This document shows, one piece after another, positions 48,572 to 58,642 of a stretch of 64,000 nt of DNA; the first letter of the stretch is position 1; each line of letters opens with the position of its first letter. The DNA lies in contig JAHLTZ010000020.1 in the NCBI GenBank assembly GCA_025786725.1, positions 310,001-374,000 on the forward strand, in the 5' to 3' direction. The notes under the pieces are model-generated. The model saw only the letters and a program-made list of their open reading frames with translations. It was not told the DNA's origin and searched no databases. The translations under genes were made by a program, and so were the position numbers. This DNA comes from Syncephalis fuscata (taxonomy: Eukaryota > Zoopagomycota > Zoopagomycetes > Zoopagales > Piptocephalidaceae).

Positions 48572-50740
48572 TTAGTATTCGTAGCTTTCTTCGTACGATG
48601 ACGAGTACGATTCGCTTGAAGAGTAGCCTGATTCATAGTGTGATTCGGTTGTTGTTTCGTAGCCGTTTTCTGTTACGGTGGTTGTAGTATTGCTTGACCA
48701 GTAAGGCAACGATTCCTTCCATTCGTAGGTCCAGTTCTCCTTGACCACCTTATTCAAATCAAGTAGAGAGCCGTTTTGGACACCAGCTTGCTTCGAATCA
48801 CCAATGATGGCTGTAAGCTTTTGTTCAACTGTTGCAGCATTATAAACACTTGGTGGTGATGGGTTGTCTTGTTTGCCGTTTATGACGCCATTGGTGCTGT
48901 AGCTGCTATGTTCGACAATATCGGCTGTTTGCTTACGCAGTTCCATAGCCGCTTTACGTGGATCAGCTTCTGGGCTAGTGGCATTTGTGGGTACTTCAAC
49001 GGGTACGGCAACATTAGATGTAAGACCGGTGGCTTCAAACGACGTATGGCCAGCTGCCAATAGCTGGGCCAGCTGATCGGCACGGTTACCCAAAGCACAG
49101 GGTGAGACGTAACCGGGAATGGCGTTAATTGGATCGTAGATCGTTTGCTTGTAGATGGCTTCGTATTTACGAACAGTTTCCTTATCGTATTTGTTCATAA
49201 TAATCCATCGCTCATCAATGGCCACTGGCATTTGGATTTTGGTAAGCGAAATAACCTTTTCTTCTTCTTCAGTATCATTGGATGAAGCGGGAATGTTAGC
49301 AGCAAGAATGGTAGTATTCCTAGCTGGAGTAGCTGGAGTAGTAGTATTAACAGCTTCAACAGGGGTAGAAATGGTAGTATTAACAGCTGGAGAAGTATCA
49401 ACGGCTTCAGGAGTGGTAATAACAGCTGGAGGAATATCAACAATCTCAGAAGTAGCATAGGCATCTGCATTAGCAGTACTGGTAGATTCGGCAATGGCAT
49501 AAGTATTTTCATTAGCAGTATTAACATCGGCAGTGGCATAGCTCTGGCGACGTTCAAGCTGCTGGCGTCTATGGCGTTTGTTTTGACGGCCCTTCTGCTT
49601 GTTCTTCTTGTTGCTCTTCTTCTTGCCAGCACCCTTGATAGGCTTGAACTTGCCACGCCAGGCTTGTTCTTTCTTGGGTACTTTCTTGGCGGGTGGTTCT
49701 GGCTTATCCTTAGCTGAATTCTGTCCATTATTTGGCTTCTGCTCTTCAGCTGGTGGTGTTGCGGGCTGAGCAGGCTTATCGGTACCTGGTTCGCCATTAC
49801 CATTGTTGCTAACATCATCTGGAGTCAGTTCATCGTAGGTGTAGCATAAGGCACGTGTATCCAACACCTGGCGAACACGAACGTTGTTCCATGGTCGGAT
49901 AGGATCATCAGGACTGGCGCCATTACGCTGATTCTCTTTTGGTCCATTGTAAGTATTGGCTAGATTTGGATATGCCTTTTGCCACTGCGTCCACAGTTTA
50001 TCGATCATGCCATGATGCATAAAGAAAATTGGATCATTTGAACTGTGCATGGTGGACATCATGCCGCCAATACCCATATGAACGACACCATGGGGAATCA
50101 TCTCAAGCTGTTCGCGGAAAGCATTATATGACTTGGCGCGAGTAATAATGCCTTGCAACAACTCGGGAGAGTAAAAGGCCCGCATGCTGCTGGGAGACTC
50201 ACTAAAGTCACGAGTGAGACAGCCGGGACGAGGATAGTATATTTGCATGTTGGCAAACTGGCCATCTGTGACACATTTGTCGCCATCACGGCCATCGCCA
50301 CCAAAGTAATCGGGACGGAAGATGATTGAAGCTGATGGGGCCTGTGAATCAATTGACCAATCCCAGTAAGGAAGCATCGTGTCTGGACTGGACTTTTGCA
50401 AGTCACGTTCATACAATGCAAGGTAATAGCGATGCCATGGGAAAAATAGTGCGTAATTATGGGCGTAGTCACGAGCTTCGTCGTGAATTTTAGCGTATTC
50501 ATCAAAACGAGATGGCCTTGAGCCCTTTTGGAGCTCTTTAATGGCTTTGATATAGGCCTGACGCTCTTGAGTGGATAGTGTACGGATTTCTCGTCGAGGA
50601 CGAATGCCTTTTGGACAATCGCCGAATTGTATTTGAGGAGCTCGTTGAGCCGTGGCTGTTTGGGCATCAATGGCTACTAACATTACGGAAATGGAAAGGA
50701 GAAGGGCGGCCGGCGCCTTAAAGTAACCAGAAAACATCAT
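48572..50740 (-). CDS. Secreted tyrosinase
   Basis: Type 3 copper monooxygenase that oxidises phenols to o-quinones, the first step of melanin or sclerotin formation. Single exon, 722 residues. A signal peptide is clear (MMFSGYFKAPAALLLSISVM, cleavage near Ala-Gln 26-27). CuA: H86, H94 and H103 in AHNYALFFPWHRYYLALYE. CuB: H217 and H221 in IPHGVVHMGIGG and the HH at 242-243 in DPIFFMHHGMIDKLW. The lower catalytic block LPYWDWSID is normal. After the core come about 200 residues of low complexity: a very basic stretch (KKKSNKKNKQKGRQNKRH) and Ala/Thr/Asn/Pro-rich repeats (PAVITTPEAVDTSPAVNTT). A second short conserved piece follows (DERWIIMNKYDKETVRKYEA) and a Ser/Tyr/Glu-rich end. The extension may be removed on activation, as in other tyrosinases, but that is inferred. 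Confidence 0.93.
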   Translation of the reverse strand: MMFSGYFKAPAALLLSISVMLVAIDAQTATAQRAPQIQFGDCPKGIRPRREIRTLSTQERQAYIKAIKELQKGSRPSRFDEYAKIHDEARDYAHNYALFFPWHRYYLALYERDLQKSSPDTMLPYWDWSIDSQAPSASIIFRPDYFGGDGRDGDKCVTDGQFANMQIYYPRPGCLTRDFSESPSSMRAFYSPELLQGIITRAKSYNAFREQLEMIPHGVVHMGIGGMMSTMHSSNDPIFFMHHGMIDKLWTQWQKAYPNLANTYNGPKENQRNGASPDDPIRPWNNVRVRQVLDTRALCYTYDELTPDDVSNNGNGEPGTDKPAQPATPPAEEQKPNNGQNSAKDKPEPPAKKVPKKEQAWRGKFKPIKGAGKKKSNKKNKQKGRQNKRHRRQQLERRQSYATADVNTANENTYAIAESTSTANADAYATSEIVDIPPAVITTPEAVDTSPAVNTTISTPVEAVNTTTPATPARNTTILAANIPASSNDTEEEEKVISLTKIQMPVAIDERWIIMNKYDKETVRKYEAIYKQTIYDPINAIPGYVSPCALGNRADQLAQLLAAGHTSFEATGLTSNVAVPVEVPTNATSPEADPRKAAMELRKQTADIVEHSSYSTNGVINGKQDNPSPPSVYNAATVEQKLTAIIGDSKQAGVQNGSLLDLNKVVKENWTYEWKESLPYWSSNTTTTVTENGYETTTESHYESGYSSSESYSSSYEESYEY

Positions 50741-51859
50741 CTTACCAAAAAATATTGATAGTATTTTATGTGGATAATTGATTGATGTGCACTTTTAGTA
50801 ATGAGCGAATTGAATAAATCAAAATAAGAGTTGTTAACTAATGCTAATAAAGTAACTGTGTGCAATAGTAAAGTTTGGTATGCAGTAGTGAATAGCAAAT
50901 AGCAAATAGCAAATAGCAAAGACGGCCGGCGTCTACAAAATAGCAATACTCCTAGATGTAAGATTTGTGCAATAAGGTAGACTGCAAATGAAAATGAAAA
51001 TGTGTGTAATGGTGGTGTAGTGCAGTATAGCGGTTAATTGTAGATGTCAAAATGTAACGATTTAGTGTATGTATGAAGAAGTATGAGTGAGTGTTGCGTC
51101 TTGCGCCAATATTGAACTATAGGAATTGTCTGGCAAACAAGCAACTTTAAAGCATCAAATGCCTGCCGTATGTTGTCGTCGTACATGTTACACGGAGATA
51201 AACAATACATGGTGCTTCGATACAGCCACTTAAAACGCGTCATAAGCATCGATGCTTCCTTCATACAGTATCATGGTAAATCTGTTCTACCGGCTGTGGA
51301 TAAGACAACTTTTATCTCCGCGTTTTAACATTAACCCATTTATTTCCAAACTGGGATTGCTCTTTTGAAAGTTGGCACTACGCCACTATGCGTCGTTCAC
51401 GCCTTGTTTTAGTGTTGTCATAGTTGACCATGTTGGGCAGTTGTTTCACAGCTTTGATACATTTAATTGATATCCACTGTTGCTACTAAAAATACATGGC
51501 TATGGTTCAATCATTGACTTTTATAGCAAACTGTAGAACGCAAGTTTCGCTTATACAAAAAGGTGCATCTTATAGTAAAAAATTCGTTTAATTGAAATAA
51601 ACGCAAACCAAAATCGGGTGCGGTAACACAGTATTCGTTGTAAACATCATCTAAGTGGCCCCCTGAAATAAGTAAAACATCTTATAATTGCTAAAAATAC
51701 TATTGATACCCCATTAATAGTCATTAGACAGTGTAACTGAACATTGCCCCAATAAGTCTGGGTAATAATGAATAATATAAGCCAACACAACATCAGTACC
51801 ACCAATAACACTGTTCTAATTATATATTGCGTTTATTTGCATAATGATGTTACTAAAAA
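50741..51859. other. Promoter region of tyrosinase
   Basis: About 1.1 kb between the tyrosinase start and a transposon-derived element. It holds the heptamer repeat at 50891-50920. Short open frames show no family features. Confidence 0.5.
50891..50920. repeat. AGCAAAT heptamer tandem repeat
   Basis: Four tandem copies of AGCAAAT or near variants about 150 bases upstream of the tyrosinase start codon, read on plus. This is a possible promoter or leader element; its function is not known. Confidence 0.8.
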
Positions 51860-53731
51860 GGAAAATTAGAAAAATACACCGTTTTTAACTTTTACCATAA
51901 TAAATTTATTTAATAAATAAATCATTTTTTATTTGCTCCACACTTCATTTTTTGTAATAACGTTGTTACTATTCCACTAAGAGTAGAATAATAAGCAGAT
52001 TACTAATATTATGCTTGGTCTTGAGTGACCTATAATGTTAGTAATTAATGTTATATAAGACTTACTTAATTGTTTTTATTAATAAAGATTGTCAACCTTT
52101 AATTAATAATTTCTACAGAAGTAGAATAAATGACTAGAATATTGTTAGCTTAGATAAAAGGATCAGTTCAGTCTAGCAATCACTGCAAGACTGAAATGAT
52201 CAAAAGGTTCAAAATTCAAATAAAATAAAAAAGAATTTAAACCAAGATAAGATAATGTTTATTAAGATTAAGAAACATAGTTGCCATTTTATAGCAAATG
52301 GTCTTGAATACTGTGAAGGAAGAACTTGAACGGCTTGTCTGTTCAATTTCTTCTTCAAGCGATATGGGGCCAGTGTTACTTTAATAAGTAATATGGGGCC
52401 GTGGATCGCAAATGTTTATAGGCGCTGTGTTTCCTGCTACGAGTTAGAAGCAGTTATAATAGTATGATCGTCGTATCTTGGCTGAAAGTACGACTATCTT
52501 TGTAAGGACCCTGACGATTACCAGAAATGGGAACAATCACGTGATGTAATTATTGCTAATTAAGTTATTTACCACATTTAGTAAATAACGCAATTTACAC
52601 CATAGTTATACAGGTAAATTAGTAACAACGTTTAGCACAAATTAGATACTCTTTAACAGTGTGTTTTCTTTTTTGATAGCTGTTTCATTAGTAGTTTTTA
52701 TCTGTTTAATAAAAACGTTTATTACAACATCAACTACTGCTTCAATACTATTAGTACTAACTTTACACATTATATTTTGTATTGTATTTTTTAAATGTAT
52801 TTACCATAAGTATATTGTTAAAAGTCTTTTAACAAATAAATGCAATTGGCATTGCTGTCAATATTGCTACAATTAACTAAACTACGTAAATAAGCAAAGT
52901 TTTAAATTAAAATTGTTGCATTTATTGTAATTAACTTTTTCCCATCAGGCAATTTAGCTTTGTAACTTTTATTATTCAATAATATTATAACTACATAATA
53001 CTGTTACTCAATAATAATAAAAATGACTTTTATAATCCAATTCATTTAGCTTATATCAGAATCTATACAATTACAACGTTTGTTATAGATATGCTAATTT
53101 GAGCTATTTTTATAAGTTATTTAATAATAATAATAATTAAATTGATATTAAACATTTGATTAACGATTATTTCTATTTCTTTTCCTTCTTTGGTTACTTG
53201 GCCAGTATTGCATCATTTTATTACTATTGCTATAACAATGCCATTTTTTATTGAATTAAAAGCAAATCAAGCTTTGTAATAAAAATAATAACATCTATTA
53301 AGCTGTTACAATTGCTAGTGTATATTAAATAATTAAGTGTGTACTTTATGCTTTTACTTGTACATATTTTGGTTTTATACTTGAGAATATAGCAACATCA
53401 TTTGTAATATGTTTAGCAATAGATTAATAGTATCATTGCCAGAATCATATGTACAACCATTAAAGTGCTTAATATTGTACTGGGTAATCTTTACTAGGCC
53501 AGTTTTCTGCTTTTTGGCAGTCAGAACAAACTGATGTTTGTTGCTGAAACGGTCTTTATGGGGATAAATAAGCTATAATTTTGCTGAATCACTATTTTCC
53601 CTTTTAAAACTGCACCGTCAACAAGATTAAACTTGTCAGCAACTGCCTTCAGTTCTTCAATACTGTTAAATATAGCTTTTTAAATAGTTTGGTAAACATT
53701 TGGTAGATTTTTATAACGGTGTATTTTCTAA
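51860..53731 (-). mobile_element. Non-autonomous MULE-derived element, copy 4, with terminal inverted repeats
   Basis: This is the longest short copy. TTAGAAAAATACACCG at 51866-51881 pairs with CGGTGTATTTTCTAA at 53717-53731, giving near-perfect terminal inverted repeats. In minus orientation it carries the broken transposase N-terminal segment (about 53360-53700), the AT-rich core shared with the other copies (about 52850-53330) and the transposase 3' segment (about 52660-52840). About 700 further bases (51900-52600) are not seen in the other copies. A fragment there, near 52485-52560, reads YDYLCKDPDDYQKWEQSRD, perhaps captured or old coding DNA. Target-site duplications are not evident. 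Confidence 0.8.
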
Positions 53732-56062
53732 ATAAAATCAAAAAACTATATTTTTTCTACTAAAATAGCTTTTAATAATATCACTCTATATATAAACTTT
53801 TACTATTGCTATTACACTAATCTACTGCACTATTGGTAACATAGCAATAAAATGTCACCATTATTTATGATCCATTAGTCGTACAATAAAAAGCCATTTA
53901 TTTATTATATTTTTGTGCAAATATACCCATTTATTTAAAGTATGGCTTGTTAGCTTAAAAGAAACCACTGCTAATAATCTAACAATAAACCAGTTACTAA
54001 TTACTGTAACATAATAGGTTAAGCGCACAGTACAAACGTTATAGAACTATATCATGGGAATATGCAAACAATCCATTAAAGCGTAATTTGGCAATATACC
54101 CATTCATCGCCATACTAATAAGTCTATGTGAACACAAAATCATTGACGCCATTTTAAATTTCATTTATGTTTATGCACAACAAGCAAAATAGCACTTGCG
54201 TGGCTAGTTTTTCTAAATCGCTGCCAATCACCGATGGGTGTTATACCCCACATACACATATAAACGGAACATCTACACACAGACGATCGATAACTCCGCT
54301 TCTTCTCAGATCAATAGGTGATCAGTCGACAGCATTGGCATAAAAAATGTTGACACGCTGTCAATTATAACTTTACGTGCGGAGCCTGACCATTTCTCAG
54401 GCTTTTGCAAACCAGCTAACAACAATCATAAGCCATTCTCATCTTATCGTTCAAGTCCGACAAGGCGCGTGACCTCTACGGACCTACGAGCTAAGTAATT
54501 ATAGATCTAGTGTCCTTTTTCTTAGATGCACACGCACACACGCATCCGTTTACAGTAATACCAATGCATACTACTCTTCCCTTCCTCTCTTACCCTCAGG
54601 CAATCTAGTTATGACCACATTCAAAGTCATTGACATGTCGGAGCTGATAAGGGTCAGTACCAATTGGAGCAACTGCAGCTGCAGCTGGCTATGAAAGAGG
54701 CGTTGCGGTAAAAAAAACCTGCACTGCCTTAAATCTGCACAATGTCGGCCATTAGCAGTCAATTAGTGATGGGAAAATATCTCACGTGAATTATGCCCCA
54801 CATCCATTAGCGATAGCTTTTAAACAATGTCAGCTTCTAAAGATCATTATTACTATAGACACTGGTATTCTAATAATATTAATGGCTGTAATGACATTTT
54901 ATTATTATCGATTTCACTTCCGCCCCTAGTTTATGGCGCGAATTACGCAGCGGTTCGTGTGAACTAGCCAGAACACCGCAACTACTTGCGCCATTGCGCT
55001 ATTGCAGTCTTGTCTATAAATGTACCTCCTGGCCGCCCATCGTCCTTCCACTTCTACTGTTCTACATCATCGGCGTCATCCATCTACTCGTTCACCCACT
55101 TGCTGTTCACCACTGCCACTTGTCACATTTATCTGTCATTAATCGTTTGCCTGTCCTCTCCCCTCGCCTCTCCTTCCTTCAAACTTTTCTAATTGTCTTT
55201 ATTTGTTGATATCCATTCCACGATAGTTATTGTTTCGCCTGTTGACTGCCATTGGTGGACACCTTCCCCTTAAACCGGTATACGGAAGTTCCTTGCTTGA
55301 GCTGCAGCTGCACGACAATCCACGCGGTATACCGCTTTCGCCTAGCTATTCGTCATAGTCCGTCTCGTTGATTAATCAAGCCCAGCCTCTGGTGAGTAGA
55401 ACAGCAGTAGCCTTATCATGAACTTGCACTTGTGTAGCATTGAATGAAAACCGTCAGCTAAGAACGAATGTTTTACTGCATGGCATAAAATGTTGACCCG
55501 TTTTCGGCGCAATACTGGTTATGTTCTTGATCTTTTTGGCTTTTGCATTTCACGCGAGTAAGCGAACAGGACTATGTATAAGGGGAACAACGACTTCATA
55601 AAGGCCTTGGTGAACTGGTGTATCATTTTTTTACATTTAGTTCTTCAAAACGACCAATTCTATTTGCTTGCTCCCCCTTTAGTACTCCGTGCGCGCATCA
55701 CATTTGCAACCTCCCAGTTATTTGACACTGCAACAACCTATCCTCCAGCAACTATTTATGTACTATTGCTGCAAACCCTTTTCTTTGCCATAATACCTAT
55801 TTATCTTTTTATTACCCACCGAAGATACTACTGGCCACGACCATTTATAAATCTTTATAACGTACGTGTGTGCGTGTGTAGGCAAACAATAGCTCTCCTT
55901 GCCAAGTTTGTGGTGCCAAGGCACATTTTAATAGCCATTGATTTTATTAGTAACCATACTAACTTTAGTACTTAGAATTTTTATTTACCTTACAATCATT
56001 TACTTTAGTGCTAAAAAGGTTTATTAGCTGACACATTGGCTCCTTAATCAATCCATCACGCT
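53732..56062. other. Long intergenic region upstream of the MFS carrier
   Basis: About 2.3 kb. A small run of coding-like sequence ends at 54711 (QYQLEQLQLQLAMKEALR then stop) with no clear upstream exon. C/T-rich tracts at 55030-55200 look like fungal promoter DNA. The open frame at 55574-55975 lacks any recognisable family feature and I do not call it a gene. Confidence 0.45.
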
Positions 56063-57802
56063 ATGACAAGTAAACAAGCAGCCGACCAGCATGCGCTGCA
56101 AATGGAATCTGGATCGACGGTGGTGCCTACGAGTGGCCATCATCAACCAACCTATGCCACCGTAGTACCAACGGCCAGAGACGATGACGAACACTCTGAT
56201 GCTTCTTCTACGAACATTGTACTTCGTGTTATTAAACGCCACTACAGTGGTAATGAACTTAAACGAACAGATGCTCAAATTGAGCGTGAACGTACTTTTT
56301 TTGGCGGCATTGCCTTTAATCGCTGGTTTTTGTTTCCGGCCGCCGTTCTTATTCAATTCTGTTGCGGCTCTCTCTACGCATGGAGCGTATTCAACAAACC
56401 AATCGACAAAGTCATCAACGGTAATCCCGCTGCTGATAAGGCACCTACCACTTTCTACATTGCCGTTGGCTGCTTTGGTGTTTCTGCCGCCGTTATGGGT
56501 CCATGGCTAGAACGCAACGGCCCACGTATGGGTGTACTACTTGGCGCCACTCTCTTTTTCATTGGCAATCTTTTGACTGCACTTGCTATCCACGTCAAGC
56601 ATATGTGGCTGGTCTATGTAGGCTACGGTGTCATTGCCGGTTATGGCATTGGCTTGTCGTATATTTCACCAGTCTCTGCTTTACAAAAATGGTTCCCCGA
56701 CCATCGTGGTATGGCTTCCGGCTTTGCTGTTTGCGGCTTCGGTGCCGGCTCCATTGCTATTGCTAAAATCCCTGACCCACTTTCTGCGTCAGTTGGCCTA
56801 CCGCTGACTTTTGTCATTTTGGGCTCATGCTACTTTGTCCTTATGGTCTTCAGCGCCTATATCCTCCGTATTCCTCCGCCTGATTATAGCGTTAAAGGCA
56901 TGACCTCTGATGGTGACAAGGCTAATGATGCAGCCATTCCCACCACTGATATGAAGGAGCACGGTGCCAACTACCACTCGGTCGCCATTAACGAACAAAA
57001 GGCCAACGAACCACCTACGCGCATTAAATTGACTCTTATTCAGAGCTTGACCAACCGTGAATTCTACATTCTTTACGTAGTCTTTTTTGCCAACTCTGTG
57101 TTTGGTCTTGTAGCCATTTCACGTCTTTCCAACATGATTACCGATTTGTTTGGCAAATCACCCGATGCCGCCTCAACTATTGTATCAATCAACGGCGGTC
57201 TTAACTTGGCCGGCCGCTTGATCTTTGCTACTGTCTCCGATAAATTCGGTCGTAAAATCTGCTATGTTGTTATGCTTACACTACAAACCATTGGCCTTAT
57301 TCTATTGCCTATCTTCACGACACACCAAGTCTACCCGGCCTTCTTGGCAGTTGTGCTTATTATGACGGCTTGCTATGGCGGTGGCTTTGGCGTCATTCCC
57401 GCTTTCCTTACTGATATGTTTGGTAGCAAAAACATTGGTGCCTGCCATGGTGTCATTCTTACTGCCTGGGCCATTGCCGGTGTTGCTGGTGGTCTTATCT
57501 TCACACGTGTCTACCAGGATCAACTTGAAGCCTTTGGCGGCACTCACACCGTCAATGAGCCTCACGGATACAACATTAACTTTTACTGGATTTTGGCCAT
57601 CTGCGCTCTTGGTTGGGTTGTTGTTATGTTCTCGCGCACTTCCATACGCGATCGTTTGTTCCCATCTATTAAGGGTGAGATCATTCGTGTTCGTCTATTT
57701 GGTCGCCTTCTTCGCATCAGCTCTTCAAATGGAATTGAACTTCTTAGCAAGGCTGAAGAAGATCGCATCTGGCGTGAACATTGGGCATCCAAATCTGGTT
57801 AA
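56063..57802 (+). CDS. MFS transporter, oxalate/formate antiporter-like
   Basis: A 12-helix carrier of the major facilitator superfamily, close to the OFA/monocarboxylate group, which exchanges small organic acids across the plasma membrane. Single exon, 579 residues, intact. An N-terminal disordered region of about 70 residues leads into TM1 at FNRWFLFPAAVLIQFCCGS and LYAWSVFNKPID, the block typical of OFA members. Then follow a GVSAAVMGPWLERNGPR loop (MFS signature region), the TM4-5 glycine-rich GVIAGYGIGLSYISPVSALQ, and KWFPDHRGMASGFAV, again characteristic. A central cytoplasmic loop of about 70 residues precedes TM7. The second half shows GRLIFATVSDKFGRK, the mirrored MFS signature. The tail is cytoplasmic. 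The substrate cannot be told from sequence. Confidence 0.9.
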   Translation: MTSKQAADQHALQMESGSTVVPTSGHHQPTYATVVPTARDDDEHSDASSTNIVLRVIKRHYSGNELKRTDAQIERERTFFGGIAFNRWFLFPAAVLIQFCCGSLYAWSVFNKPIDKVINGNPAADKAPTTFYIAVGCFGVSAAVMGPWLERNGPRMGVLLGATLFFIGNLLTALAIHVKHMWLVYVGYGVIAGYGIGLSYISPVSALQKWFPDHRGMASGFAVCGFGAGSIAIAKIPDPLSASVGLPLTFVILGSCYFVLMVFSAYILRIPPPDYSVKGMTSDGDKANDAAIPTTDMKEHGANYHSVAINEQKANEPPTRIKLTLIQSLTNREFYILYVVFFANSVFGLVAISRLSNMITDLFGKSPDAASTIVSINGGLNLAGRLIFATVSDKFGRKICYVVMLTLQTIGLILLPIFTTHQVYPAFLAVVLIMTACYGGGFGVIPAFLTDMFGSKNIGACHGVILTAWAIAGVAGGLIFTRVYQDQLEAFGGTHTVNEPHGYNINFYWILAICALGWVVVMFSRTSIRDRLFPSIKGEIIRVRLFGRLLRISSSNGIELLSKAEEDRIWREHWASKSG

Positions 57803-58642
57803 ATCGTACAGTAGATATCAATAAAATAGTATTTCATTTATTGTAATAATAATAATAATAATAGCCATTAACTAATGTTTGATGTCAAAAAACCGTTTAA
57901 TGTTTAAAAAACAATTTGCTATTTGGTTCAAAAGACTTTTAATCCATCCATTCATCTATGATGATGATGGCTATGATAGGTGGTTGTCCGATTAATCTAA
58001 CTTGTTTTTTACTTGTAATGTTTGAACCACAAATAAACCATTTGTAACCAATCATTTGCTACAGTTCAGTGAAACTATTGAGTGAACAAGTATCAAGTTT
58101 GACACTCGCCTTTATTAGTCATTGCATATTCTTCTACAGAACTAATCTGCACCAATGATCAGGCCAGCACAATAGCGCTTTGTTGCAACGGTTTTGATAT
58201 TTGCTAAATGACAGTACAGTGTAACGACATTATATTAAAATAAAACACATTTTACTACCACGTGCATCAATCTATTAATATGTAGCTTGCAACATGTATT
58301 TATCAACGATGGTTTACAGCTTTAATCCATGTGCGTTACACAAACAGGTAATGTGCAGTAGAAGAAAATTTTGTAGGAATGGCAAATGCCGGGCGAACCA
58401 ATCAATGGCTCCTTGCACCTACACGGACAAGTCACACACATATACATATCGCTCACTTCTACGACATGACGTGTCCGGGCAAGTTTAGCACCTTTCCTCC
58501 AGCTCTTTCCACCCAAACTTTTACCAACAGTCCGTCTAGCCGGTATTCTTTTCGCTAGCAATATGAATACAGTATAATTTGCCAGTCGCAAGAGTTCTAG
58601 TCCATCGATTATTTACCTGGTCAAATTAAACGACTATTGAAC
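57803..58642. other. Intergenic region
   Basis: The 3' flank of the MFS gene and the upstream region of the F-box-like gene, with a TAA microsatellite near 57844-57861. No gene is seen. Confidence 0.5.

Noticed and set aside
49195-49818. 207-codon Leu/Pro-rich frame on minus
   Set aside because: It is an out-of-frame reading of the low-complexity tyrosinase tail.
55574-55975. 133-codon frame upstream of the MFS carrier
   Set aside because: No recognisable domain and no splice-consistent extension; its hydrophobic text is typical of chance frames in T-rich DNA.
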